DNA from: DATGPD01 sp041398565
Lineage (GTDB): Bacteria; Planctomycetota; UBA1135; UBA2386
DNA length: 64,000 nucleotides
Assembly (NCBI GenBank): GCA_041398565.1
Contig: JAWKUN010000002.1
Coordinates: forward strand, 558,001 to 622,000
Direction of reading: 5' to 3'
Of the stretch, positions 1-9,900 are shown one piece after another. The first letter of the stretch is position 1. Every line of letters begins with the position of its first letter. The notes under the pieces were generated by a model. That model did not search any database. It was given only the letters and a program-made list of their open reading frames with translations, and was not told where the DNA came from. The position numbers and the translations under genes were made by a program.

Positions 1-2
1 TG

Positions 3-1313
3 GCGCGGCGTTCGGTGGCGATGGTGTTCGTGCTCGATCGCTCCGAGAGCATGTTGTCCGAGGCTTCGCCCGACGGCGCCACGCGCATGGACTACGTGCG
101 CAGCAGCGCCCAGGCGACCGCCGGCAAGCTGCTGCCGGGCGACGAACTGGCGGTGGTCTCGTTCGGCAACCGCGACGCCGACGAGGTGCTACTGCCACTC
201 ACGCCGGCCTCTGCCTTCGAACGCGTGCACCGTGCCCTCGCCGGCTTGCAGGCACGCCGCCACGAGGGCACCTACGTGCACTCGGCGCTGGTGCGTGCCC
301 AGGCCCTGCTCTCGACCTCGACGGCAGCGGTCAAGCACGTCGTGGTGATCACCGACGGCCAGATCGAAGACTTGCTCTTGGCCCTGGAGCGCGCCCGGGC
401 GCTGCGCGCCGCCGGCGCCTCGGTGAGCATGATCCGCATCGGTGCCGAAGGCGAGGGGGTTCGTTACACGGACTCGTGCCGCCAGTTCGCATCGCTCGGG
501 GGCGGCGACTACCTGCCTTCGTCCGACTCGTCGGAGGTGCTGGCCCTGGTCAGCACCGAGGTGAAGCGCGTGCTGTCGACGGCGGGCCGCACCGTGGCGG
601 ACGACGGTCCACCGCCCGAGCGGCCGCCCGCCGACGACACGACTCCCGAGAGTCCCAAGCCCGAGGGTCCACCGTCGGGAGCCGACCCGCCGCGCGATCC
701 ACCGATCGAGCCTCCGGCACCACCCGTCCAGCCACCGGCCGGGCCACCGCCGAGCCCGGCACCGGTGCGTCTCGCCGTGCGGGTGCTCGAGGCGAGCCCG
801 TTGTTGGCGCCGCTTCCCGACCGTCCGGCGCCTGGACTCGGCGGCGTGTTGCCGGTCACGGCTCGTCCCGAGGCGCACGTCCTGCTGGTCGCCGGCCAGC
901 AAGGTTGGCCGCTGCTGGCGTTCAAGAACTACGGCCTCGGCCGGGTGGCGGCGTGGACTGCCGACTTCGCCGGCGACTGGTCGGCGGAGTGGCGCCGCGC
1001 CGAGTCGTTTCCCGCCTGGCTGGCGCAGTGGACCGCATCGGTGTTGCCGCCGACCACGCGGGAGGTGGCGCTCGACGTGCTCACGGAGCGAGCCGTCGAC
1101 CCGCGCGGACCGACACCGGCCGAGGTCGCCGCCCTCGAGCGCTACAGCGGCACCGCCCTGCGCACCTTCGCGGTACCACCGGTACCGTCGCCGACGACGC
1201 AGCGAGTCGAGCGCTCGCTCGCCGGAGTGCTGGCTTGGGCTGCGGCGTTGGCACTGCTGGTGCTCGCGGCGCTCGAGTTCGTCGTCGCGCGCCTGGCGCC
1301 GCGCGAGCGGTGA
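3..1313 (+). CDS. VWA-domain membrane protein, 5' partial
   Basis: The frame is open to the left edge, so the N-terminus is missing; numbering here starts at the GTG at 15. A von Willebrand factor A domain shows a complete MIDAS: DRSES (D8, S10, S12), T86 and D114 in VVITDG. A proline-rich linker follows (about 200-260). Then comes a segment with LLAFKNYGLGRVAAWTAD, as seen after the VWA domain in bacterial membrane proteins carrying a glutamine-amidotransferase-like domain. One hydrophobic helix near 405-425 and an Arg-rich end suggest a C-terminal membrane anchor with the domains outside the membrane. It resembles BatA-type or planctomycete VWA/GATase proteins, which usually start with further membrane helices, probably upstream of the window. 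The specific function is unknown. Confidence 0.8.
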   Translation, partial: ARRSVAMVFVLDRSESMLSEASPDGATRMDYVRSSAQATAGKLLPGDELAVVSFGNRDADEVLLPLTPASAFERVHRALAGLQARRHEGTYVHSALVRAQALLSTSTAAVKHVVVITDGQIEDLLLALERARALRAAGASVSMIRIGAEGEGVRYTDSCRQFASLGGGDYLPSSDSSEVLALVSTEVKRVLSTAGRTVADDGPPPERPPADDTTPESPKPEGPPSGADPPRDPPIEPPAPPVQPPAGPPPSPAPVRLAVRVLEASPLLAPLPDRPAPGLGGVLPVTARPEAHVLLVAGQQGWPLLAFKNYGLGRVAAWTADFAGDWSAEWRRAESFPAWLAQWTASVLPPTTREVALDVLTERAVDPRGPTPAEVAALERYSGTALRTFAVPPVPSPTTQRVERSLAGVLAWAAALALLVLAALEFVVARLAPRER

Positions 1314-1423
1314 GATCTCGGGCGTGGCCAGGAGATCGCCATGCCGTGCTCGGATTCGTGCGTGTCCTCGGGAGACGGAATCTGCAGGCGTCGGCGGCGG
1401 CACCGCTCTACATTCCGACGGCG

Positions 1424-1876
1424 ATGCGCGTCTTCTTCGCTCTCGTGTCCAGCGCGATGCTTTCGGCCTGTGGCACTCCGTCCGAGCCCGCGCCGCCTTC
1501 GGGTGGCTCTCCTGGCGAGCGGCCGCCGACCGACGCCGCCCCGTACGATGGGCCAGCGCTCACCGCGACGATCGAGACCGAAGAGAGCCACCCTCCGCGC
1601 TACACCTTGGTCTTGGAGGTGAACTGCCCGACCGGCGGCTACACCCTGAACCTGGCCGGCTTCGACGAGAAGACCACGCCGCGCGAGGTGCGCTACGTGT
1701 TGACGTCGCCGGCCAGCGACGAACTGGTCATCCAGGCGTTCCAGACGCATACCGAGCGCGTGGAACTCGGCAGCGAGCGTACGCCGGTGCGGGTTCTGAT
1801 CTGCCAGCGGCAACGCCGCAGCGCGTCGGCGGCAACGCAGCCGTTCCGGCTCGCGGCCACGGTCGCCCCGAAATAG
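1424..1876 (+). CDS. small predicted lipoprotein
   Basis: The product is 150 aa. It begins with a lipoprotein-type signal ending in the lipobox LSAC (Cys near residue 16), followed by a Pro/Ser/Gly-rich tether, so it is probably anchored in a membrane. The mature part has alternating beta-type sequence with two Cys, in VNCPTGGY and VLICQ, and matches no family I recognise. The start was set at ATG 1424 because the signal peptide begins there; upstream residues in the same frame look non-coding. It lies 110 bp after the VWA gene on the same strand, and co-transcription is only possible. Function unknown. Confidence 0.65.
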   Translation: MRVFFALVSSAMLSACGTPSEPAPPSGGSPGERPPTDAAPYDGPALTATIETEESHPPRYTLVLEVNCPTGGYTLNLAGFDEKTTPREVRYVLTSPASDELVIQAFQTHTERVELGSERTPVRVLICQRQRRSASAATQPFRLAATVAPK

Positions 1877-1938
1877 GCCCTTCCGGCGCAGCGGGCGCGA
1901 CGTGGTTATGGTGACGGCGCGCCTCGTGCGTCTCCGCC

Positions 1939-2577
1939 ATGCGTGACGAAGCTCGCTCAGACTCCGTGCTCCGCGACCCGCGACGCGTGCGGCCGATCCT
2001 GTGCTTGCGCGCGCCCACCGGTCCGGAGTGGGTGGGTCGTGTCTTGCCGCACCGGAACGAGTTGCTGCTCGAACAGGCCCACCTCGAGCGCAAGGCCGCA
2101 TCCGCGGCGCTGACCTTCATGTTCACCCATCAGGAGTTCGCGGTGATCCAGGTGCCGCTCAGCGAGTTGGCACGCGAGGAGCTGAGCCACTACGAGCTCG
2201 TACTGGCACAGATGCGACGCCTCGGCTTGCCCTTCGCCCGGCAGGTTCCTTGCACCTACGCCGCAAGCCTGCGGCACGTGGTGCGCGGCCGAGAACCCGA
2301 GCGTGGCCTGGACAGCATGCTGGTGTGCGCCCTGATCGAAGCGCGCAGCTGCGAGCGCATGCGGCTGCTCGGCGAGGCGCTCGTGCCGTACGACCCGGAG
2401 CTGGCGGCGATGTACGGCGACTTGACCGTCAGCGAAGCCCGGCACCACGCCCTCTACGTCGAGCTGGCGCAGGCGTGCTACCCCGAGCACGACGTGCTCG
2501 CCCGCCTGCGCGAGGTGGCCGAGTTCGAAGCGCGCGTGCTCATGGACTCTGCACCCCAGCCTCGTCTCCATGGCTGA
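1939..2577 (+). CDS. miaE: tRNA-(ms[2]io[6]A)-hydroxylase (MiaE-like)
   Basis: The product is 212 aa, the usual MiaE length. MiaE is a non-haem diiron monooxygenase that hydroxylates the isopentenyl group of 2-methylthio-N6-isopentenyladenosine at tRNA position 37. The ferritin-like diiron ligand pattern is visible: E50 in LEQAHLERKAA, E80/E81 and H84 in REELSHYE, E134 and E139 in IEARSCER, and E166 and H169 in SEARHHALY. No signal peptide is present, as expected for a cytosolic tRNA enzyme. The 3' end overlaps the following hydrolase gene by 8 bp, so translation may be coupled. MiaA and MiaB, which make the substrate, are not in the window. Assignment rests on motif pattern and length. Confidence 0.85.
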   Translation: MRDEARSDSVLRDPRRVRPILCLRAPTGPEWVGRVLPHRNELLLEQAHLERKAASAALTFMFTHQEFAVIQVPLSELAREELSHYELVLAQMRRLGLPFARQVPCTYAASLRHVVRGREPERGLDSMLVCALIEARSCERMRLLGEALVPYDPELAAMYGDLTVSEARHHALYVELAQACYPEHDVLARLREVAEFEARVLMDSAPQPRLHG

Positions 2578-3415
2578 GCTCGCGAGTGCTCCGCGGCCCC
2601 GACGGCGCGCGCGCCGTTGGCTGGCGTTCGTGTTGGTCGCCGGGCTGTCGGCCTGGGCCGCGGCCATCGCCTGTGGCATGAATCCGAGCGTGCCCTCGGA
2701 CTTCGTCCTCAACCTGTGGCCGGTGCCGGCCGTCGACCCGCAGCTGCTCGCCCCGGCAGACGCGCGTCAGCTCGTGGTCGTGCAGCACGGCTTGTGGCGG
2801 TCGGCGTTCGCCATGGGGCGGCTCGAGCGCGCGCTTCGAGCACACGGCTACGAGGTCTTGAACGTCTCGTACCCGAGCACCGCTGCCCGCATCGAAGATC
2901 ACGCCGCGGCCCTGGCGGCTGCCATCGACGCCTATCTCGCCCGCGAGACGGGTCCCAAGCCCTGCGTCTCGTTCGTCGGGCACTCGCTGGGCGGCCTCGT
3001 CATCCGTGCCTACCTGGCGCGCGCCGATGCCGTGGCGCCTGCGGCGTGCGTGTTCGTGGCGACCCCGCACCGCGGTGCCCAACTCGCAGCTCGCCGCCAG
3101 AACGACGGCATGTTCCGCTTGTTCATGGGGGACCTCGCCGCCAAGCAGCTCGTACCCGGCAACCCGTTCTTCGCCGGTCTGCGCCCGCTCCGCGGCATTC
3201 CGGTGGGCACCCTGGTCGGCGGCAAGGGAGACGGCGTCGGCTTCTCCGCGAGCCTACCGGGCGACGACGACGGCACGGTCACGGTCGACGAGGCTCATGC
3301 CGACGACGAGACCGATTCCACCATGCTGCCGCTCGGCCACACGCGCCTGGGCTTCTACGACGCGCCGATCGCCCGCATCCTGCACTTCCTGCGGCGCGGG
3401 CGCTTCCACGATTGA
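2570..3415 (+). CDS. alpha/beta hydrolase, lipase-like
   Basis: The product is 281 aa. An N-terminal hydrophobic helix (about 18-36) suggests a membrane anchor or uncleaved signal. The hydrolase core shows VVQHGLWRS (oxyanion loop, about 70-78) and the nucleophile elbow FVGHSLGG with S139. ATPHRG at 164-169 is typical of PGAP1/EstA-like and triacylglycerol lipases, and H257 in PLGHTRL is a plausible catalytic His. The acidic residue is not certain (D232 or D240 region). The substrate is unknown; ester or lipid hydrolysis in the periplasm or at the membrane is inferred. The ATG at 2570 sits inside the end of miaE. Next downstream is about 300 bp without a gene. Confidence 0.8.
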   Translation: MAELASAPRPRRRARRWLAFVLVAGLSAWAAAIACGMNPSVPSDFVLNLWPVPAVDPQLLAPADARQLVVVQHGLWRSAFAMGRLERALRAHGYEVLNVSYPSTAARIEDHAAALAAAIDAYLARETGPKPCVSFVGHSLGGLVIRAYLARADAVAPAACVFVATPHRGAQLAARRQNDGMFRLFMGDLAAKQLVPGNPFFAGLRPLRGIPVGTLVGGKGDGVGFSASLPGDDDGTVTVDEAHADDETDSTMLPLGHTRLGFYDAPIARILHFLRRGRFHD

Positions 3416-3723
3416 GCTCGCTGCGAGGTCGAACGGCGCGCCCAACCGACTCGGCACCGAGCGGAGCCGGTCGCGCGCCGAGGCGGTTCGCCGAACGCTG
3501 GCGGGCGGAAGACACGGGGTGCCGGCCATCGCGCTCCGCGTTCCTGCGCATGGAGTGACACCCCACCGCTGAGAGCCAGGACGCCGTCGGCGACGCCGCG
3601 ACGGGCTCTCGCCGGCATGTGTGGCGATGGCGCCCAGGCGAGGTCGAAAACGAACCTTGCACCGGGTCGGCCACGTGGCGATGAATGTCACTCGGTCGCC
3701 GTCTGCGACCGCCTCGTCATCCG
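3416..3723. other. intergenic region with an inverted repeat
   Basis: No convincing gene is present; the open frames here are short and read through from neighbours. A perfect 7-bp inverted repeat, GAGAGCC at 3571-3577 and GGCTCTC at 3604-3610, encloses a GC-rich loop that can pair further. It could act as a terminator-like or RNA-processing structure after the lipase gene, but no T-run follows it. Nothing else stands out. Confidence 0.4.
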
Positions 3724-5547
3724 ATGCTGCGAACACTGCTGCGCAACCGCAGCGCCATCTACGTCCTGTCCGCGCTGGTCGGCGTCGTCGCCGGACTCGG
3801 AGCCATCGGTTTCGAGTACCTCAGCAGCTGGATCGGCGACATGGTGCTCACTCGCGTCGCCGGCTATGCCCCCGCCGGTCCGCGCGGCGAGGTCCGGTTG
3901 TTCGAACACGAGCAGAGCTCGCGGCCGAACCTGTTCTGGCTGGCGCTGGCCCCGGCTCTCGGTGGCTTGCTCAGCGCTCTGCTCTGTCGTCGCTTCGCAC
4001 CGGAAGCGTCGGGACACGGCACCGACGCGGCCATCGACGCCTACCACCGCAAGGGCGGCCGGATCCGCGGCCGCGTGCCGGTCGTCAAGGGCCTGGCCAG
4101 CGCCATTACCCTCGGCACCGGCGGCAGCGGCGGGCGCGAGGGACCGATCGCCCAGATCGGTGCCGGCTTCGGCTCGTTCCTCGGCCAGCGGCTCCAACTG
4201 GGCGAGCGGCGCTGTCGCACGCTGCTGGCAGCCGGGATGGCCGCCGGCGTCGGCGCCATCTTCCGCGCGCCCTTCGCCGGAGCCCTGTTCGCCGCCGAGA
4301 TCCTCTACCGCGAGGCGGAGATCGAGTCGGAGGTGCTGATGCCGGCCTTCATCTCCTCCTCGGTCGCCTACTGCGTGTTCTGCGGCTGGCTGGGCGAGTT
4401 CGGTTCGCTGTTCCGGTTGGGGCCGGGCTTCGTGTTCGAGGACCTGGCCGAGCTGCTGCCGTTCACCGTGCTGGCGTTGCTGCTGCTGCCGATGATCGCG
4501 TTCTACACGCGGTTCTTCTACGGCGCGGAACGCGTGTTCGCGCGTCTGCCCGGTCCGCGGCCGCTGGTCACCGCGCTCGGCGGACTGCTGACCGGCGCGC
4601 TCGGAGTCGGGCTGTTCCTGATGACCGACCGGCAGCAGGCGCTGTCGGTGCTCAGCTACGGCTACGGCATCTTGCAGCAGACCCTCGACGGCGCGGTGGT
4701 CGGTTGGAGCGGGGCCGGGTTGTTGGCGACGGTGGCCGTGCTCAAGGTGGTGACGACCTCGTTCACGATCGCTTCGGGCGGTAGCGGTGGCGTGTTCGGG
4801 CCGAGCATGGTGATCGGGGGCGGCATCGGCGGCGCGGTCGGGATCGCCGCGCACCAGTTCGGCTGGGTGCACAATCCCGGCTGCTTCGTCATCGTCGGGA
4901 TGTGCGGCTTCTTCGCCGGGGCGGCCAAGACACCGATCTCGACCATCGTCATGGTGACCGAGATGACCGGCTCGTACAAGCTCCTGCTGCCAGCGATGTG
5001 GGTGTGCGGGCTCACCTTCCTGCTGAGCCAGCGCTGGGCGCTCTACAAGAAGCAGGTGGCGCACCGCGCCATGTCGCCGGCCCACCGCGGCGAGTACCAG
5101 GTGGCGCTGCTGGAGAAGATGACGGTGGCCGACGTGTACGAGCCGACGCGGGTGGACCTCGTGCCCGTCCACACGCCCCTGGCCGACATGGTGCAGATGC
5201 TCGTGCAGAGCCGCGAGGACTACTTCCCGGTGTGCGACGAGCACGGCCACTTCGTCGGCATGTTCTCGGCGCACGACGTCCGCGAGTTCACGTTCGACTC
5301 GTCGCTCTACCATTTGGCGATCGCACAGGACGTGATGACGAGTCCGCCGGTCACCGTGACGCCGACCGACGACCTGCACGTCGCTCTCGAGAAGTTCGAC
5401 CTCACCAAGCTCGACGAACTGCCCATCGTCGACGCCGCGAATCCTGACCGGATCCTGGGCCGCCTGCGCCGCCGCGAGATCGGCCGGGCGTACACCAAGC
5501 GGCTGAGGGAGCTGCGACAGCTGCAGGACGGGCACGACCAGGCCTGA
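3724..5547 (+). CDS. ClC chloride channel/transporter with two CBS domains
   Basis: The product is 607 aa. The ClC membrane core carries GGSGGREGPIAQIG (gating Glu E139 within GREGP) and the later GSGGVFGPS loop, both chloride-coordinating signatures. Multiple hydrophobic helices extend to about residue 440. Two CBS domains follow: one around MTVADVYEPTRVDLVPV and HDVREF, the other beginning VMTSPPVTVTP. These usually sense nucleotides and regulate the channel. The retained gating Glu is compatible with either an H+/Cl- exchanger or a channel; sequence alone does not decide. Start chosen at ATG 3724, directly before the first membrane helix; an in-frame ATG at 3685 would add 13 Arg/Pro-rich residues. 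No clear ribosome site supports either. Flanked by gene-free stretches, so probably its own transcription unit. Confidence 0.9.
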   Translation: MLRTLLRNRSAIYVLSALVGVVAGLGAIGFEYLSSWIGDMVLTRVAGYAPAGPRGEVRLFEHEQSSRPNLFWLALAPALGGLLSALLCRRFAPEASGHGTDAAIDAYHRKGGRIRGRVPVVKGLASAITLGTGGSGGREGPIAQIGAGFGSFLGQRLQLGERRCRTLLAAGMAAGVGAIFRAPFAGALFAAEILYREAEIESEVLMPAFISSSVAYCVFCGWLGEFGSLFRLGPGFVFEDLAELLPFTVLALLLLPMIAFYTRFFYGAERVFARLPGPRPLVTALGGLLTGALGVGLFLMTDRQQALSVLSYGYGILQQTLDGAVVGWSGAGLLATVAVLKVVTTSFTIASGGSGGVFGPSMVIGGGIGGAVGIAAHQFGWVHNPGCFVIVGMCGFFAGAAKTPISTIVMVTEMTGSYKLLLPAMWVCGLTFLLSQRWALYKKQVAHRAMSPAHRGEYQVALLEKMTVADVYEPTRVDLVPVHTPLADMVQMLVQSREDYFPVCDEHGHFVGMFSAHDVREFTFDSSLYHLAIAQDVMTSPPVTVTPTDDLHVALEKFDLTKLDELPIVDAANPDRILGRLRRREIGRAYTKRLRELRQLQDGHDQA

Positions 5548-5862
5548 CTGGGAGGGGGCCACGGCGAGCGCTGTCGTTACGCAGCCGCAACTGCGGCCTT
5601 CTGGGGTGGCACCTGTCGCATCCGTGCGACAGGTCGAGACGCCGGGGGAACAAGGGGTTGCGCCGCGGGGAGTGGCCCGTGGGCCCCCGGCGAGGGCGAA
5701 CGTGGGCGGAGGCCGCGGCGCGTGGGCACGCGAAGGAGTCCGCGGCTCGATGAGGACGCCCGGATACGACCTGGCACACCGGTTGCCATGCAGGTACTTG
5801 TGACCGTCGCGCCGCCGCCCGCGGTGCGTGCCAGACGACAGACCCGAACTCGAGTCAAGCCG
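5548..5862. other. intergenic region, hairpins only
   Basis: No gene is supported. The first 90 bases hold two hairpins: GCCGCA/TGCGGC around 5584-5597 and the perfect 10-bp stem at 5611-5634, listed separately. The remainder is GC-rich and contains an in-frame upstream extension of the next ORF from 5722 that lacks protein-like character. Confidence 0.4.
5611..5634 (+). terminator. 10-bp perfect hairpin after the ClC gene
   Basis: ACCTGTCGCA and TGCGACAGGT pair perfectly around the loop TCCG. It begins 64 bases after the ClC stop codon. There is no T-run, so a classical intrinsic terminator is not shown; an RNA 3'-end stabiliser or protein-binding palindrome is equally possible. Confidence 0.4.
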
Positions 5863-6867
5863 ATGCGGATGCGTGCGTGCTCCCTCCTGTTGTTCCCCCT
5901 CGTGGCTTGCGCCCAGGCGCCCCAGCGCGAGGCTTCGCCGCCGCCAGTCGAGATCGCGCCAGCCCTGGCCAACACCGTCGACGCCTACGACGCAGCCGGC
6001 AGGGTGCAGCTGAGCGAGCAGAAGCCGCTCGAGCTGAACGGATTGCACAACGTGTTCCGGCTCAGCCCGAACATCGTCTCCGGCAGCGAGCCGGAGGGCG
6101 AGGCGGCATTCGCCGAACTCGCGCGCCTGGGCATCAAGACGATCCTCTCGGTCGACGGTGCGGCGCCTGCGGCCGAGGTCGCGAAGAAGCACGGCCTGCG
6201 CTACGTGCACGTACCGATCGAGTACAGCGGCATCAACGAGGACGAGATGCTGCGCATCGCCAAGACGTTCCGCGAGCAGGGCGGCCCCTTCTACGTGCAC
6301 TGCTTCCACGGCAAGCACCGCGGACCGGCGGCGGCAGCGGTCGGACGGTGCGTGCTCGACGGAGCGTCGCGCGAGCAGGCGATCGCCGAGATGCGACAGT
6401 GGATGGGGACCGCGCCGCAGTACCAGGGCCTCTACAAGACGATCGCGACGCAGGAGATCCCCGCGACCGAGACCACCGAGAAGTACGCCTTCGACTTCCC
6501 GCAGGTGTGCCGGCCGACCGGCCTGGTGGCCGGGATGGTGGCGATCGGTCGAGCCTTCGACAACCTGAAGGCTCTCGCCAAACGCGACTTCGCCAGCGAT
6601 CCGGAGCACCCCGACGTCGACGCCCTCAACGAGGCGGGCAAGCTGGCGGACCAGTTTGCCTACCTGAAGAAGATGGACCCGCCGGCGGTGGCCAAGGGCA
6701 AGACCGACTTCCCCGGTTGGCTGGCCGACGCATGGCGCGACGCCGACGCGCTCGAGACCGCGATCGGACACATGGGCAAGGGGCCGGACAACCTGGCCAA
6801 GGCCAAGGACCTGGTGAAGGCGGTGAGCAACGCCTGCTCGTCCTGCCACAAGGTCTACCGCGACTGA
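5863..6867 (+). CDS. lipoprotein fusing a tyrosine/dual-specificity phosphatase-like domain to a cytochrome c'-like domain
   Basis: The product is 334 aa. A lipoprotein signal with lipobox LVAC (Cys16) places it outside the inner membrane. Residues about 60-195 resemble a cysteine-based protein phosphatase: LGIKTILSVDG, then YVHVPIEYSG, and the P-loop HCFHGKHRG with C147 and R153 (HC-x5-R). Residues about 215-334 are helical and end in the haem-binding motif CSSCHKVYR (C325, C328, H329). A CxxCHK(x)R motif near the C-terminus is typical of cytochrome c'. The catalytic acid of the phosphatase is not obvious (E120 and D127 are candidates). Start ATG 5863 gives the signal peptide directly; ATG 5869 is an alternative. 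The fusion could couple a haem redox or gas signal to a phosphatase-like domain, but activity and substrate are unknown. Confidence 0.8.
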   Translation: MRMRACSLLLFPLVACAQAPQREASPPPVEIAPALANTVDAYDAAGRVQLSEQKPLELNGLHNVFRLSPNIVSGSEPEGEAAFAELARLGIKTILSVDGAAPAAEVAKKHGLRYVHVPIEYSGINEDEMLRIAKTFREQGGPFYVHCFHGKHRGPAAAAVGRCVLDGASREQAIAEMRQWMGTAPQYQGLYKTIATQEIPATETTEKYAFDFPQVCRPTGLVAGMVAIGRAFDNLKALAKRDFASDPEHPDVDALNEAGKLADQFAYLKKMDPPAVAKGKTDFPGWLADAWRDADALETAIGHMGKGPDNLAKAKDLVKAVSNACSSCHKVYRD

Positions 6868-6993
6868 AGTCGCGGGCGCCGGCGGGATCGGCGAAACAGC
6901 TCGGGCGGGCAGATTCCTGTCCGGTGCGGGGAGGCCCTGGAGATTCCGGGGGGAGGAGCCCGATCCGGGTTCCCTCCGAACCCGAGACCTTCG

Positions 6994-9900
6994 ATGAGCA
7001 CTCTTCCCGCACCTTCCCGAGTGTCGTTCCTTCTGGCCCCACGCCGCGCGTCGCGCGCCGCGGGGCTTGTTCTGCTGGCGGCGGCGATGCCCGCGCAGAA
7101 GTTCGAGTCCACGCATGGCAACGTCGGGTCGCCGGTGGCGGAGATCGGCATGACCGTGGTGCAGACCCCCAAGGGCTATGCGGTGGCCGGCACGGCAGGC
7201 ACCAAGGCGGTGGCGATCTCCGTCGACTCCGTCGACGTCAAGCTCGGCGACGCCTCCTACACGCCACTGATCGGGGACCCGCGCCTCGAGCCGAACATGG
7301 TGCGGCGGACAGCCAAGGGCTGGTACGTGTCGGTGGGCGAACTCCCTGGGAACACGGGGGGGCACGAGGTCTACATCGGCCTGTTCGACAAGGACGGCAT
7401 CTCGGTGCTCGGCTCCAGGCTCTGGACCTACCGCGGCGACGCGACCGGCATTCGCCAGGGCGTGCGTGTGACCGAGAAGGCCGGCGGTGGTTTCGCCGTG
7501 ACCACCAACATCGACACCCACACGGGCGCCAGCCGAGGTGTCCTCTTCTCGACGGACGCCGTCGGGATCGTGCAGTGGTGGCATGCCTACACGTACAACC
7601 GGTTCCCGATCCTCTTCCACGACGTGCGTCAGGCCACCAACGGAGACTTCGTCGTCGTCGGCTCGATGCAGGAGCCGACACGCCCCTGGCGCACGACGCT
7701 CCTGCTGCGCACGACGTCGCTCGGCGTTCCGCTGTGCGCGGCGCTGTACGGCGATCTGGAGGACGTCGAGCAGCAGGCGATCACGACGACCAAGGACGGC
7801 AACTTCGTGATCTGGGGGCACTACGGTGCCGGGATGGTGCCCGGCAGCTTCCTGCTGAAGGTCAACAACGCCTGCATGCCGGTGTGGCGCACGTACTTCC
7901 CCGGCATCCAGGGATCGCGCCCGACGATCGCCGAAGCAGCCAACGGCGACCTGCTCTGCAACGGACGCATGGGGAACGACGCACTGATCCTGCGCGCGAA
8001 CAGCGCGGGCGTGAAGCAATTCGCACGCGCATACGGCGGCGGGGGAGCGATCGTGGACGAGATCTTCCAGGTCATCTCGACGTCCGACAATGGATTCGCC
8101 GCGACCGGGCTGACGAACATGACCGGCGGCGGCCTGTCCGACGTCTATCTTCTGAAGGGTGACGCCCAGCTGCGCTCGAACTGCAACGATCGCGAGGTGG
8201 CTGTCGAGCAGGCGTTCGTGCCTACGCCGTGGCTTCCGAAGGTCCTGCAGTACGAGGCGGACCGGCAGCAGCGCTACGTCTACTTCCGCTCGGAGGCCCC
8301 GGCGACCTCGCCCAACGAGTTCTGTTTCGAGCCGGACTGCGTCAAAGCTCCCAAGAACCTCACCGCGTGGCTCACCTTCGACGATCTCGTAGGGCCGACC
8401 GCGGTGAACCGCATCCAGACCTGGAACGGCCAGGCGTGGCACGGCGCGCACGCCGGCAATCCCACGCCGATCGCCGGCAAGGTCTCGGGAGCGTTGAACT
8501 TCGATGGCGCCGACGACCGTGTGATCGTGCCCCACCACGGCGGCATCAACGTCAAGACCGGCGACTTCACCATCGACGCCTGGATCCGCGTGCCAGCGAC
8601 GCTCGCCAACGGCATACACACCATCGTCGACAAGCGGGTGGACGAGTGGACGCAGCCTACCGGCTACTCGTTCTTCCTCTACAAGACCGCCGCGGGCATC
8701 CGGCTCGGCGTGCAGGTGGCGGACGGGACCCATGACAACTACGTCTCGCCGGTGCTCCCGGTCGCGGCCGGGCAGTGGCACTTCGTCGCGGTGCGCGTCG
8801 ACCGCGACGCGTCCTCGCACTTCCTGTTCGACGACTCGTTCCACGTCTTCACGCCGGGCCACCCGGGCACGCTCGCGAACACTGCGCCGATGACCGTCGG
8901 TGGCAGCAGCTTCGGCGGCTCGGCCTTTCAGGGCGACATCGACGAACTGGAGGTCTTCCGGCGCGCACTCGATCCGACCGAGCTGCGCACGCTCTGGCGC
9001 GCCAGCTACGCCGGCAAGTGCAAGGAGAGCCTCGGCCCACCGCCCTACCTCACCTTCGCCCAAGGTGCCAGTGCCGTGCAGGCGAGCGGCTGGATCACCA
9101 ACGGCACGACCCTGCCGCAGACCTACACCGGCTGGCTCCAGGGCCTGGAGAGCGGCAGCGGCGGCACCATCCACGGGCCGACGCAGTTCCTACCGGCGGA
9201 TCCGATCACGATCGGACCCATCGCGCCCGGTGCGACGCAGGCCTTCAGCACCACCGTGCAGCGGCCGCAGGGAATGACCGACCAGAACCTCGCCGGCGGC
9301 TACCGGTTCGTGGCGCAGTCGACCTCCGGCGACGTCCTCGGCGGCGAGTCGGTGGTGATCGATCGTCGTGACATCCAGGTGACGGGCGGCGGCTGGGACG
9401 GCACGCCGACCCTGCTGCGCGTCGGTGTGCCGCTGCAGCTCGGCCCGGCCCGCGTCACCAACACCACCGCGGCGCCGATGAGCTTGGCCTACCGCGTGAT
9501 CGCGCGGAACGAGGACCACGACCCGGACACCAGCATGCTCAGCCTCGACGGTCTCGCTCCCGGCAGCACCCCGAGCGGAAGCGTCGTGCTGCAGCCGGGC
9601 GCCTGGTTCGACCTGGCGGTGACTGCGGAGTTCGTCGACCACGACGCGCTCGGCACCTACACGGTGCAGATCGAGGCCGATACCGACAACGACGGCGAGC
9701 CCGATTTCCTCGGCGGGCGCGTGCTGCTGTGCGACATGCGCGACCTCACGCTGCCGACCTACACCGGCGTCGGCGCGCCGACCACGGTGGGGCTCCCGAC
9801 GCTCTCGACCGATGGACCTGCGCTCGTCGGCGGCACCATGGCCATCGTCGCGCAGGGGCTCAAGCCTGACAGCATCACCGTGTTCGCGCTGTCGGCCGCG

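Noticed and set aside
3688..9174. Open frame of 1828 codons on the minus strand
   Set aside because: It lies opposite ClC, the phosphatase-cytochrome and LamG genes. In such GC-rich DNA the antisense frame lacks stops by codon bias, and its translation has no domain, only Arg/Gly/His/Val-rich sequence.
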